A DNA stretch of 64,000 nucleotides, taken from assembly GCA_900315095.1 (NCBI GenBank), contig OMXS01000002.1, positions 141,785 to 205,784 of the forward strand, written 5' to 3'. The notes below the pieces were generated by a model, which ran no database searches, was not told the DNA's origin, and saw only the letters and a list, made by a program, of their open reading frames with translations. A program made the position numbers and the translations under genes. The stretch's first letter is position 1. Every line of letters starts with the position of its first letter. Source of the stretch: an uncultured Prevotellaceae bacterium (lineage in GTDB: Bacteria > Bacteroidota > Bacteroidia > Bacteroidales > Bacteroidaceae). Shown in pieces: positions 7,266 through 16,619 of this stretch.

Positions 7266-9878
7266 CTACCATTTGAAAAATAGGAATTGATGGTCATATA
7301 TCTTCTTAACCTTTATTTTTTGTTCTTTCGGTATTAATGGAAGGATTTGTTCATAGGCATTTACATGTATTCTAATTCTTCGTAGGCGTTTACAGGCTCT
7401 TATCCATCCTTCTTCAATCACTATGTCTTTTGATACTATTGTGATTTCTTTCAAGTTTATACAATTTACGATGCATTCTTTTTCAATACGTTGTACGTTA
7501 TTAGGTATAACTAAAGTTTCTATTACAGAATTATTGCACAGAAAGTTCTTGGGTAACACCTTAACGTAGGAGCCAATTGTTAATTTATTAATGCCCTGAG
7601 GCAAGCCTGTTATTTCTGCTTCTCTTGCATCGTAGATAACATCTTTTAGATTCTTGCAATCTTTAAAACAATAGCCATAACCATCTCCAATTTTCTCTAT
7701 TGACTCAGGAATGCTCAATGATACTAAATTTGTACATTCCTCAAATGCTCGATTCTCAATAATCTTAAGCCCTTTGTTTAAATTAATTGTATGAAGGCTT
7801 GTGCATTTATAAAATGCACCTGACTCAATAACTTTTATGCACTCAGGTACATTGAATGATGTAAGAGATGAGCAGCATGCGAAAATAGAATTAGGTAGTC
7901 TCTCTATTGTACAATCAAGTTGAACACTTGATAAGACCTTGCAATTCCAGAATACCCCACTACCCATTTCTTTTACAGAAGAAGGAATCGTTATTGATTC
8001 AATGTCTGTATGTATAAAAGCATTATCCCTTACCTTGGTTATGCATTCTGGTATAGAAACGTCTTTAACAGTAGAATCAACGAGTTGAATTAACTCGTTA
8101 GTTACAGAATCGATTAATAATGAATTTATAATAACAAAACGAGAGGATTCCGAAGTTATATTATTTGAATTCTTGGAGAAAGGATCTTTCCCGATTTCTT
8201 TTATACACTTTGGGATTTTTATACTATTAATTATACACCACTGAAACGCAGAATCTCCAATATGAGAAAGATTCTTTGGCAAATGATTTATGTGAAGAGC
8301 TTTGCAATTGAAGAATGCACTTGCTGAAATAGTTTCAATAGAATCAGGTAGGTTTATGCTACATAGCATTTCACAATGACGAAATGCGTTTTCTCCAATT
8401 CTCCGCATTGACTTCGGCAAAGAAACGCTTTGCAATACGCTACAGTTGACAAAGGCATATTCTCCAATTTCTTCAATAGGTTCATATATTTCGATTTTTT
8501 GAATATAACGATTAAGACACTTAACCACACACTTCTTTCTTGTATCAATGAGCAGTTCGTTAATTATACTATAATTGGGACTCAAAGATTCCATCGCACA
8601 ACCTTCAGAAACAGCTGATGTCGGAAAATATAGAAGTGTTGATGGAAGAATAATTTTTTCAAGCGTTTTCTTTTTTTTGTTAAATAAGCCTTCCCATAAT
8701 CCTGTGCTAAATGCACCATTACATACGAACTCGGTTCCTTCCTTAATTTTGTAAGTTTTGCAATCACAATGACTCCCTTCTAAAAGCCTTTTCCCATCCA
8801 AACTATAAATAACGCCATGTTCGTCTCTATGAATCTTATCTTCATCAAAACAAATGCCACCAAATAGAGGAATTCTGTTCTGTTTCTTCTCTTCTTCGCG
8901 TATTACACATTGATCCTGATAGTATTTATAATCAAATTCTGTGTCTGCAAGGAGAGATTCTTCTTCCAAAATTTGGTCATATGCATTCTTTGTCTCTGCT
9001 ATTTTCTGCATATCGGACATTGCTCTTGTAACTGTTGTATAAATAGGTCTTATACCGAACAAACAGCGACAAGCCGTTGCACACCATATTTCAGCAGGTA
9101 GTTTGCAATTCTCTCCAAATCTCAAATCATTTGCGCTTTCACTCCCATGATGTGGAGTTGATGTCCAGTAATGTCCTGATAAGTATTTCCCTGATGTGAA
9201 ACTCTTTTGGTTAAAAGGAAGGAATATACTATTCCCATTAGGCCCTGTAACTAATCTGCCCTCAATGCCATCAATAACTTTTGTCTCCCATTTACACCTA
9301 TTTAAGAGTTCCTGACATTCTCCATCTGTTGGTAAACGCCAATTTCTACCCAGCATGTTTGTAGCTGCATCATATTTATCATCGCCTGCTATATCACCAA
9401 TCACATCAACCTTAACTTTACTATATTTTGGATACCCTTTAGTCGAAGGCTGATTTTCTGCCCAGTAAAACATACTTCCCATATCAGATGGTTTATAAGC
9501 ACCCAAATTGAATGATGCCCACTTTACAGATAGACCTAGATCAACAGCATTAGGAGAAGCATTTTCTCTTTGCTCTTTTACATATTCTTCATGTTTCCTT
9601 TCCTGCTCTTGTTTTGCCAAAAGCCTCTTATAGTCTGGGTCTGCCTTTGGGTAAAACCAATAATAGACATTTAATAGACCACCTACAACAAATAATAACA
9701 CAATCGCTGCAATCACAAGGACAGCAATAATTATTATGCCATTTAGTGCTCTATTCGCACCTCCGGCTACTGTGTCATCATCATAATAATCATATTGAGT
9801 TTGAGCAAACAAAAGCGTTTGAACAAATATGGTTAAAATAATAGCGCAAAATCGCTTAACAAAAGTCTTTGTTTTCAT
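7266..9878 (-). CDS. BspA-like leucine-rich repeat protein with Fib_succ_major-type domain
   Basis: The 870-residue protein has an N-terminal signal-like segment (about 1-25), a second strong hydrophobic segment (about 47-72), and a charged coiled linker. The domain at about 110-275 begins AVDLGLSVKWASFNLGAY, the hallmark of the Fibrobacter succinogenes major paralogous domain family. From about 410 to 860 it has many BspA-type LRR_5 units (patterns such as IGENAFRHCEML and IPESIEKIG). Such proteins are usually surface or envelope proteins involved in adhesion or binding. The ligand is unknown. The gene is AT-rich compared with its neighbours and overlaps the upstream membrane-protein gene by 4 bp, indicating co-translation. 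Confidence 0.85.
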   Translation of the reverse strand: MKTKTFVKRFCAIILTIFVQTLLFAQTQYDYYDDDTVAGGANRALNGIIIIAVLVIAAIVLLFVVGGLLNVYYWFYPKADPDYKRLLAKQEQERKHEEYVKEQRENASPNAVDLGLSVKWASFNLGAYKPSDMGSMFYWAENQPSTKGYPKYSKVKVDVIGDIAGDDKYDAATNMLGRNWRLPTDGECQELLNRCKWETKVIDGIEGRLVTGPNGNSIFLPFNQKSFTSGKYLSGHYWTSTPHHGSESANDLRFGENCKLPAEIWCATACRCLFGIRPIYTTVTRAMSDMQKIAETKNAYDQILEEESLLADTEFDYKYYQDQCVIREEEKKQNRIPLFGGICFDEDKIHRDEHGVIYSLDGKRLLEGSHCDCKTYKIKEGTEFVCNGAFSTGLWEGLFNKKKKTLEKIILPSTLLYFPTSAVSEGCAMESLSPNYSIINELLIDTRKKCVVKCLNRYIQKIEIYEPIEEIGEYAFVNCSVLQSVSLPKSMRRIGENAFRHCEMLCSINLPDSIETISASAFFNCKALHINHLPKNLSHIGDSAFQWCIINSIKIPKCIKEIGKDPFSKNSNNITSESSRFVIINSLLIDSVTNELIQLVDSTVKDVSIPECITKVRDNAFIHTDIESITIPSSVKEMGSGVFWNCKVLSSVQLDCTIERLPNSIFACCSSLTSFNVPECIKVIESGAFYKCTSLHTINLNKGLKIIENRAFEECTNLVSLSIPESIEKIGDGYGYCFKDCKNLKDVIYDAREAEITGLPQGINKLTIGSYVKVLPKNFLCNNSVIETLVIPNNVQRIEKECIVNCINLKEITIVSKDIVIEEGWIRACKRLRRIRIHVNAYEQILPLIPKEQKIKVKKIYDHQFLFFKW

Positions 9879-10690
9879 TCTTTATTCTCTTTTTTATTTA
9901 ATCTTAAATAAGTTTCTGAAAAAAGTTCATATTGATAGTCTTCCAAAAATATGTCTTCAACATTTATCTCCTGTACGGGTCTGTCGGGTGGACATTTTGT
10001 AGTACAAACATAGGTGATTATGTCCTCTAAAAAACTGTAGTTATTATCATTGAGTGAAAATATACCATATGGATAAAATTCTTTCAAATCTGTTCTACTA
10101 TTTTGGGTTAACCAAAAGAAAAGGATAATTCTTACAGATTCTGGAATGATACAGGTCAATTCCGTCAACCTAAGATGTTTGCTCTCGTTTGATAATGACT
10201 TATCATGAATGATAAAATCTATGCTAAGATGCGTATATTGAATAAGATATTTTAAGTTATCGATATCTTCTTCAGCAATGGTCGAGTAATAATATATACA
10301 GACTTTTACGATACTTTCATACTGGTAATCGCTTATACTAGGAAATGGTTCCTTAAAATGTTCACATATTTTTGTGTAAATAGACTCGAGTTGTGTTCGT
10401 TTGCCTTCGGATAATGAAAGTATTGTATTTACCATTATAGCAACATGCTGCTCGGTTCTGGCTATCTCATTTGTGTTTCTTTGCTCACGATACGTTACAT
10501 AAATGAAAGCAATAGATAGTATGCTCACACATATGGCAGCATAATTGCCAAATGCTCCCCAGTCAGCAGATTCTTTTGAAACATCTGTTCCCCAAAAACA
10601 AGCAAAATAGAATAGTAAAAGAATAATTACTATCCCAACGGCTGTAAATATTATTTTTCTATCAGACATATTGTTACTTACTTTGTGCAA
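9875..10690 (-). CDS. Two-TM membrane protein, possibly AbiC-like (putative phage abortive infection)
   Basis: The 271-residue protein has two hydrophobic segments near the N-terminus (about 13-34 and 47-67), separated by WGAFGNYAA, and then a long soluble helical domain. The layout (TM, short W-G-FG loop, TM, then YREQRNTNE and a helical cytoplasmic part) resembles the family annotated as putative phage abortive infection protein (PF16872), a weak match by eye. It overlaps the following BspA-like gene by 4 bp, so the two are probably one transcript. The better start may be the internal ATG at residue 8 (MSDRK). An antiphage role is speculation from the family name. Confidence 0.6.
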   Translation of the reverse strand: MHKVSNNMSDRKIIFTAVGIVIILLLFYFACFWGTDVSKESADWGAFGNYAAICVSILSIAFIYVTYREQRNTNEIARTEQHVAIMVNTILSLSEGKRTQLESIYTKICEHFKEPFPSISDYQYESIVKVCIYYYSTIAEEDIDNLKYLIQYTHLSIDFIIHDKSLSNESKHLRLTELTCIIPESVRIILFFWLTQNSRTDLKEFYPYGIFSLNDNNYSFLEDIITYVCTTKCPPDRPVQEINVEDIFLEDYQYELFSETYLRLNKKENKE

Positions 10691-10830
10691 AATATTGATG
10701 TTACACTTTTAACTCTCATACACAATTATAGACTCAAAACCTCACCATTTCTGAACTCAAACTGGAATATGATGATTATCTATCCAACATCCTTTGACTC
10801 TTGCTGTTGAAATGTAGGGCATAATCTGCA

Positions 10831-10902
10831 TCAGTATCCCCTCTTAGTTCCATCTAGGAATACATTCTTCAGATTTATGCAGTTCTTTATGTAAATTGCC
10901 AT
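10831..10902 (-). pseudogene. LRR gene relic (23 codons) behind a promoter
   Basis: A 23-codon frame starts at 10902 and reads MAIYIKNCINLKNVFLDG before a stop codon. It resembles one BspA LRR unit; the neighbouring large protein has NCINLKEI in its last repeats. A TATCTTTG box (10913-10920) with an ATTG 19 bp upstream lies just before it. I read this as the remains of an LRR gene whose body was deleted, leaving a promoter that may now drive the membrane-protein gene at 9875-10690 with a long leader. A genuine short leader peptide is less likely. Confidence 0.4.
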
Positions 10903-11095
10903 ATTCTGACCACAAAGATAACAAAATAGTTTCAAACAACAATAAGTTTGTGCCAACAACTACAACATTTTATGATAATTTCAGGATGCGTTTTTATTAT
11001 TCCGAGGCACAGGTTCTATGGTTTCTCGTGATAAGGAATGCTGACAAGGAGGGCGTTTTGTATCTTGTTGGTTTTCAGGGATATATATATGGTGG

Positions 11096-11245
11096 AACAA
11101 AGTTAATAACTTTGTTAGACAATGTTATTAACTTTGTTGAACAATCTTATTAACTTTGTTCGACTATCTTATTAACTTTGTTCCGTCACTTGATATGTTT
11201 GGGAAGGTCACTTGATATAAGTGAGGCTACAAGAAGTGGCTTTTG
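11096..11245. repeat. 22-bp-period tandem array 1
   Basis: Between the LRR relic and the DUF4861 gene lie consecutive 22-bp units. Three read like GTTGAACAATCTTATTAACT with small changes. Two further units begin GTCACTTGATAT. The first block also forms AACAAAGTT-AAT-AACTTTGTT palindromes. Period 22 is not a multiple of 3 and no good reading frame covers it, so it is non-coding. The same two unit types recur at 38.64-38.78 kb. The rest of the 10.7-11.27 kb gap shows nothing I can name. Confidence 0.8.
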
Positions 11246-11272
11246 AGGGTGCGGAAAGACGTTAGTGGTGCG

Positions 11273-12523
11273 TTATCTTACGGTCTTTTTCCACTCCTCA
11301 AGATAGCGGTACCACTCTTCATCGGACTTAAAGCCCCAACTTTCGTTGGCACTACAGAAGGTGATGAAGTAGCGGAGGCGGTTCTTGACGGGCTTAACGA
11401 CGATGGGGTAGTTGTCCTTGTTGGCTGGCAGTTGGCGCACCACGTATTCCTCGGGGATATATATGCCAAGACCAACTGTCTCGCGTTTGTGTCCTACAGA
11501 GTCTTTTGCAGATACAGGCCAGTCGGTTCCCCAGCAGGCACGAAGCCCTTTGCCGTCGCTATGTTCTGTGGAGTTCTTCACGTTGATGAGGCCTGTTACG
11601 AACTCACGGCTATCGGCATTGCCCTCGAATGTTACGTCGACGGTGCAATGGCGGTCGCCAGCGTTAAGGGTATAAAGGGCAATCATAGTTATACCCCCTC
11701 TCTTATCCCCCCGTGGGGGGAAGATTTTATTGGCAGAACTAGTGTTGTTTGCGTTATCTGTGGTTGTTGTTGGTATTACGGTCCATCCCTCATCTTTCAC
11801 TTCGACGATAGTGCGGAGAGGTCCACGGGCAACTATTCGTTGCGAGCGATGTGCCACATCGGTAAGCATGAGGGGTTTGCTGCCGTCCCAGCCGCGAAGA
11901 GTTCCGAGGCCAAGTGTTTGTCCCACCCACAGCACATCGTCGCCGAAGCCGTTTGCCTTCTGCTCGGCATCGGGATAGAATTGCGTTTGTTGTAGTTCCA
12001 GACCTTTGTTATATTTTCCGTAGATGTCAACTGTTTGGCGATGGTCGAAGTAGATGCGGTAGGCCACTTGCTCGTTCTCGAACGCCGTGCCGTGATGATG
12101 CAGCATCCAGTAGGGGTTCGTTCCGTTGTCAACAGTTAGTTGCGAGATGTACAAGTCCTGCTTGTTCTCCTCCTTAATCTTTTTGTTTGTAAGCATCAGT
12201 TCGGCATAAACCTGTGGCTCGTAGGTGTCTTGCGGTAAGTCCTTGCTTAGCGTAATTGTGTGCTTCTTTCCTGCTTCGCCAAAGAAAAAGACCACATCAG
12301 GTGTGCCGTCACCATTGAAGTCGTCGAGTTGGCAGGGCACTATCTGACCGTCAGGTGTGGTCACTCGTGCCGAGCGCCATCCGCTTTTGATGCTTACTTC
12401 GGTAGCAACCTTTGTCTCTGTGCCTTTCGCCTTCGGCGTAATCTCTATTCTGTTGCCTCGCTTCTGGGCGTTCAAGCCTAATGCGAAAAGGCAAATGGCT
12501 GCAATTATAGATACTCTTTTCAT
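11273..12523 (-). CDS. DUF4861-family secreted protein
   Basis: The 416-residue protein begins with a clear signal peptide (MKRVSIIAAICLFALGLNA-Q). The segments YWMLHHHGTAFENE, YRIYFDHRQTVDIYGK and VLWVGQTLGLGTLRGWDG are typical of DUF4861 proteins, common in gut Bacteroidetes near polysaccharide-degradation genes. Their biochemical role is not established. Around residues 267-277 the protein contains KIFPPRGDKRGG, which is encoded by a GC-rich interspersed repeat (about 11692-11722) of the kind found in intergenic regions elsewhere in the window. That repeat has inserted in frame without breaking the gene. Confidence 0.82.
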   Translation of the reverse strand: MKRVSIIAAICLFALGLNAQKRGNRIEITPKAKGTETKVATEVSIKSGWRSARVTTPDGQIVPCQLDDFNGDGTPDVVFFFGEAGKKHTITLSKDLPQDTYEPQVYAELMLTNKKIKEENKQDLYISQLTVDNGTNPYWMLHHHGTAFENEQVAYRIYFDHRQTVDIYGKYNKGLELQQTQFYPDAEQKANGFGDDVLWVGQTLGLGTLRGWDGSKPLMLTDVAHRSQRIVARGPLRTIVEVKDEGWTVIPTTTTDNANNTSSANKIFPPRGDKRGGITMIALYTLNAGDRHCTVDVTFEGNADSREFVTGLINVKNSTEHSDGKGLRACWGTDWPVSAKDSVGHKRETVGLGIYIPEEYVVRQLPANKDNYPIVVKPVKNRLRYFITFCSANESWGFKSDEEWYRYLEEWKKTVR

Positions 12524-12608
12524 TATTAGTTAGTTTTTAGTAGTTTGCGGTTAGTGCTTTTTGGGGGAGCCGCGACGGCGTCGCGACATACGGGGCGGGG
12601 AGGTCTGG

Positions 12609-13262
12609 TTAAGCGTTCTCCTTCTTCTCTCCGCCTTCCTCTTTCTTCTTTACAACATATTTCTTTATGATGAAATAGGCAATAGCGATGAGGACGAGGG
12701 CGATGATGCCCCATTTGATGTAGTCGCCATATTCTATTATCTTGTCGTGGAGTTGGTCTTCAGGAACGATAGTGTGCAGATACCATCCGAGGGCGGCAAG
12801 AATGCAGTTCCAAGCGCCAGCACCTATCGTGGTGTAAAGCAAGAACTTCCAGTAGTTCATCTTTGCAAGTCCTGCGGGGATTGATATCAAGTGGCGGATG
12901 CCTGGTATCAGACGGCCGGTTATAGTGGCAACCATACCGTGGTCATAGAAATACTTCTCGCTTTTCTCCACCTTCTGCTGGTTGAGCAGGCATAGATGTC
13001 CCAACTTGCTGTTGGCGAACTTATATATAATAGGTCTGCCGAGATAATAACCTGCAACATAGTTGATTGTAGCACCAAGGTCGGCACCTAAGGTAGCGAA
13101 AAGTATCACCAGAATCATGTTGAGGTTGCCTCCTGCGGCATGATAAGCGGCAGGCGACACCACCAGTTCTGATGGAACAGGCACCACGGTGCTCTCCAGC
13201 ATCATCAGGAAGAAGATGGTGGGGTAGTTGAGGTTGTTAAGTAACGATGTAATCCAAGTCAT
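12609..13262 (-). CDS. DedA-family membrane protein
   Basis: The 217-residue protein has the family's size and several membrane helices. The DedA/SNARE-associated signature parts are present: ESTVVPVPSE at about 24-33 and GRLIPGIRHLISIPAG at about 114-129, with the conserved arginines and prolines. DedA proteins sit in the inner membrane and are linked to undecaprenyl-phosphate or phospholipid translocation and membrane homeostasis. The lysine/glutamate-rich tail is cytoplasmic. It lies 25 bp after the TPR gene, probably in one transcript with glnS and the TPR gene. The 85-bp gap to the DUF4861 gene contains a GCGAC/GTCGC hairpin that may end that transcript. Confidence 0.88.
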   Translation of the reverse strand: MTWITSLLNNLNYPTIFFLMMLESTVVPVPSELVVSPAAYHAAGGNLNMILVILFATLGADLGATINYVAGYYLGRPIIYKFANSKLGHLCLLNQQKVEKSEKYFYDHGMVATITGRLIPGIRHLISIPAGLAKMNYWKFLLYTTIGAGAWNCILAALGWYLHTIVPEDQLHDKIIEYGDYIKWGIIALVLIAIAYFIIKKYVVKKKEEGGEKKENA

Positions 13263-13287
13263 TATGTAATGTTGTTTTTTGTCTTTG

Positions 13288-14649
13288 TTATAGTGTTATC
13301 TCCCCGAGCACCATCTCGGCAAGCTTCGGGTCTTTCTCGTATGCAATCTTTCTGTACTCCAAATACTCGTCATCCTTCCTGACATAATAGCAGAACAGAG
13401 CGTGATATGCATAGGCCTCAACCATCTCTTCGGGGCATATTTCGAGGAGAGATTTCGTAGTCATATATGCTGCTGTATATAAGCGGTTCTCGTAGAGAGC
13501 CATACCTATCTTCAGATATATCATCGGCGCGTATCCCGAATCGCTGAGTGCTTGCTGGTAACACTCCCTTCCGCCTTCGAAATCGCCTTTATTCATGAGC
13601 ACATATCCTTGCAAAACCTTCATCTCGTTGTGCTCGCAATCAGCGCTTTCGCTTCTCTTTATATACATCAAAGCTTCGTCGAAGCGGTTCAGTTTGCAAA
13701 GAGCAATCACCAGCTCTTGATAGATTTCGTTGTTGTGAGTGGAGTCAATGGAAATGTTCTTCTCTGCTTTCTTCAGGTATTCCACGCCTTCCTGCACTCT
13801 GTTTTGCGCAATCAAACTCACTCCAATCATCATGTCGCCGCTCTCTTCGTCGGGTCTTAGGCGCATGAAACGCTTGTAGTAGTCGATGGCATCTTCATAA
13901 TTCCCCAACTTATAGAGTCCGTTTGCTTTGTTGAGAATAGCCTCTTCATCGTTAGGATTGATAGCGAGGCTATATTCACTACTTGTTATCGCGTCCTCGA
14001 TGTTGTCGCTCATGTATTGCGTTGTGGAAAGAAGGTTCCAGTATAACGTGTTGTATGGGTCGTCGTCAATTAGTTCGTTGAGAATTTTCTGACTCTCTTC
14101 GATGTTGCCTTCGCTTATGAGTATCCTCACCTCCAGTTCCTTCTTTGACGTAAAATCATCGTTGCCGCTACGCTCGAACCATTTCTTTGCCAAAGCCATG
14201 TTGTTGTAGTCGATATATATCTTCGATATTTCTTCGGCAATCTCTTCTGGCTCTTCGTCGTCTGCTTCATCATAAACCTTCTGGAGAAGTGCCTCCGCTT
14301 CCTCTCCCATACCGCGTGAAAGCAGGATCTCGGCTTTAAGATATGCATAGTCGACATCATGCTTGTCGCTCACCATTTCGGCAACATTGTCAGCCTTATC
14401 GGGGTCGTGGTCGTAGGTGAGAAACATTCTCGACTTCATCAGCAGGGCGTCATTTGAGTCGGGAAACATCTCTAGCACCTTGTCCACTATTGCTCTTGCT
14501 TGTGGCACTTTGCCGTGAAGGCAGTAGTAGTCGGCAATGTTCAACAAGTCGTCAGAGTCGAAGAAGCGGTTCTCGCCTGCCTTCTCCGACTCTTCATATG
14601 ACTTGAGGATGTTCCTGAAATCCTCACTATCATAATAGTTGTCTGCCAT
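13288..14649 (-). CDS. Tetratricopeptide repeat protein
   Basis: The 453-residue protein is soluble and acidic and has repeated helix pairs of TPR type throughout (for example YWNLLSTTQYMSDNIEDAI, LNKANGLYKLGNYEDAIDYY and EIYQELVIALCKLNRFDEAL). There is no signal peptide or membrane segment, so it is cytoplasmic. TPRs mediate protein-protein contacts; the partner is unknown. It lies between glnS (59-bp gap) and dedA (25-bp gap), a layout suggesting co-transcription but giving no direct functional clue. Confidence 0.85.
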   Translation of the reverse strand: MADNYYDSEDFRNILKSYEESEKAGENRFFDSDDLLNIADYYCLHGKVPQARAIVDKVLEMFPDSNDALLMKSRMFLTYDHDPDKADNVAEMVSDKHDVDYAYLKAEILLSRGMGEEAEALLQKVYDEADDEEPEEIAEEISKIYIDYNNMALAKKWFERSGNDDFTSKKELEVRILISEGNIEESQKILNELIDDDPYNTLYWNLLSTTQYMSDNIEDAITSSEYSLAINPNDEEAILNKANGLYKLGNYEDAIDYYKRFMRLRPDEESGDMMIGVSLIAQNRVQEGVEYLKKAEKNISIDSTHNNEIYQELVIALCKLNRFDEALMYIKRSESADCEHNEMKVLQGYVLMNKGDFEGGRECYQQALSDSGYAPMIYLKIGMALYENRLYTAAYMTTKSLLEICPEEMVEAYAYHALFCYYVRKDDEYLEYRKIAYEKDPKLAEMVLGEITL

Positions 14650-14708
14650 TTATCGACTTTAAGTTGTGTAATAATGTGCCTTCGGAGGGCAATTATGAAT
14701 TGCTGCCT

Positions 14709-16415
14709 TTAGGCTTTTGCAATCTTCGCCCAGTTGTCTTTCAATCCCACGGTCTTGTTGAACACAATGTGATCGGGCGTGGAGTCGAGGTCGGCCATGA
14801 AGTAACCGATGCGCTGGAACTGCAGGTACTCGCCTGGCTTGCGCTCTGCTGCGAATGGCTCTACATAGCATTCGGTGAGCACATTGAGTGATGTGGGGTT
14901 CAGCAGTTCGCGGAAGTCACGTTCGTCTGCGCTTGGATTCTCCACGTTGAACAAACGGTCATATTGGCGCACCTCTGCTTTCACGCAATGGTCGGCGCTA
15001 ACCCAATGGAGCGTTCCTTTCACCTTGCGGTTGGCTCCCTCCATTCCGCTCTTGCTCTGTGGGTCGTATTCTGCCTGAATCTCTATGATGTTGCCGTCAG
15101 CATCCTTAGTGCAGCCGGTACACATCACGATGTATGCATTCTTCAGACGTACCTCCTTACCTGGTGTCATGCGGAAGAACTTCTTCGGAGCATCCTCCAT
15201 GAAGTCGTCGCGTTCTATCCAAAGGTTGCGGCTGAAGGTAATTGTGTGTGTGCCGTCTGCCTCGTTCTCGGGGTTGTTAACAGCCACCATCTCTTCTGTT
15301 TCGCCTTCGGGATAGTTGGTAATGACAAGTTTAACGGGGTTGACTACTGCGCTCACTCTCAATGCTTTAGCATTAAGGTCTTCGCGAACGGCGGCCTCCA
15401 GCAAAGCCATATCGTTGAGGGCATCGAACTTGGTGTAACCAATGGAGTCGATGAACTTACGGATGCTCTCTGGCGAATAGCCTCGACGGCGCATTCCGCA
15501 CACAGTAGGCATTCGCGGATCGTCCCATCCTGCGACGAGATGTTCATCTACCAGCGCCTTCAGTTTTCGCTTCGACATTACCGTATAGGTAAGGTTGAGA
15601 CGGTTAAACTCTATCTGGCGCGGGCGATAGTCGTGCTGGTTCTCCATCGACTGCAGTTCATCCACGAAGTGATCGTAGAGCGGACGGTGAGGAACAAACT
15701 CGAGAGTACAGATGGAATGGGTAACACCCTCGAAGTAATCGCTTTGTCCATGAGCGAAGTCATACATCGGGTAAGCGTGCCACTTGGTACCTGTACGATG
15801 ATGAGGCGTATGAATTATGCGGTAGATAATAGGGTCGCGGAAGTGCATGTTGGGGTTGCTCATATCGAGTTTTGCCCTCAACACCATAGAGCCCTCTACT
15901 GCTTCAGGGGTGTTCATCATGCGGAACAGGCGCAGGTTTTCTTCTATTGGACGGTCGCGATAGGGTGAGGGAGTGCCCGGTTGTGTGGGAGTTCCCTTCT
16001 GCTCTGCTATCTGTTCGCTTGTCTGTTCATCAACATACGCCTTGCCTTGCTCTATCATCCATATTGCAAAGTCCCACAGTTTCTCGAAGTAATCGGAGGC
16101 ATAATAGACATTGCCCCACTTGAATCCGAGCCACTTGATGTCCTGGAGTATAGAGTCAACGTATTCTGTATCTTCTTTTGAAGGGTTGGTATCGTCGAAT
16201 CGGAGGTTGCAAACGCCATTATAGTTCTCTGCCACTCCGAAGTCCATGCAGATTGCTTTCGCATGCCCGATGTGCAGATATCCGTTAGGCTCTGGCGGGA
16301 AGCGAGTCTGTATTCTGCCTCCGTTCTTGCCTTCGGCGAGGTCTTGTTCCACCATTTGTTCTACGAAACTAAGGCTCTTTTTCTCTTCGTTAGAGTTCTC
16401 TTGTAGCGTTGTCAT
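14709..16415 (-). CDS. glnS: Glutamine--tRNA ligase
   Basis: The 568-residue class I aminoacyl-tRNA synthetase charges tRNA-Gln. The HIGH-type motif lies in PPEPNGYLHIGHAKAI (about 41-56) and the KMSKS-type motif in TVMSKRKL (about 270). The C-terminal anticodon-binding beta-barrels run to the end. Length matches bacterial GlnRS. A TAACTTTG box (minus strand, 16473-16480) lies about 60 bp upstream and is the probable promoter element. The downstream TPR and DedA genes may share the transcript. Confidence 0.96.
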   Translation of the reverse strand: MTTLQENSNEEKKSLSFVEQMVEQDLAEGKNGGRIQTRFPPEPNGYLHIGHAKAICMDFGVAENYNGVCNLRFDDTNPSKEDTEYVDSILQDIKWLGFKWGNVYYASDYFEKLWDFAIWMIEQGKAYVDEQTSEQIAEQKGTPTQPGTPSPYRDRPIEENLRLFRMMNTPEAVEGSMVLRAKLDMSNPNMHFRDPIIYRIIHTPHHRTGTKWHAYPMYDFAHGQSDYFEGVTHSICTLEFVPHRPLYDHFVDELQSMENQHDYRPRQIEFNRLNLTYTVMSKRKLKALVDEHLVAGWDDPRMPTVCGMRRRGYSPESIRKFIDSIGYTKFDALNDMALLEAAVREDLNAKALRVSAVVNPVKLVITNYPEGETEEMVAVNNPENEADGTHTITFSRNLWIERDDFMEDAPKKFFRMTPGKEVRLKNAYIVMCTGCTKDADGNIIEIQAEYDPQSKSGMEGANRKVKGTLHWVSADHCVKAEVRQYDRLFNVENPSADERDFRELLNPTSLNVLTECYVEPFAAERKPGEYLQFQRIGYFMADLDSTPDHIVFNKTVGLKDNWAKIAKA

Positions 16416-16583
16416 ATAATCTGTATGTTTTGGTTTTCGTTCCTGTTATTGCACTTTGTGCTAAAATCGACGCAAAGTTACATATTTTATTTTTAATAAT
16501 CGAAAGATTTGAATTTAAATCGCTCATTATTAACTCATCTTTATGATGCTTTTAGATTTATGTTTTAGAAACATCAGGAAAAA

Positions 16584-16615
16584 TTTGTTTATAAAATAAA
16601 AAATCCTTATCTTTG
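16584..16615 (+). promoter_or_regulatory. Orphan plus-strand promoter
   Basis: TTTG (16584-16587), a 20-bp spacer and TATCTTTG (16608-16615) give a full consensus promoter pointing away from glnS. No plus-strand gene follows for 1.4 kb, and a strong terminator lies about 55 bp downstream. Confidence 0.7.
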
Positions 16616-16619
16616 CACT

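Noticed and set aside
11096-11245. CRISPR-like array
   Set aside because: Units are 22 bp with no distinct spacers, the units diverge steadily, and no cas genes are present. It is a degenerate tandem array.
14964-15968. 334-residue plus-strand reading frame
   Set aside because: It lies wholly antisense to glnS, which has all synthetase motifs. The long open frame is a shadow of codon usage.
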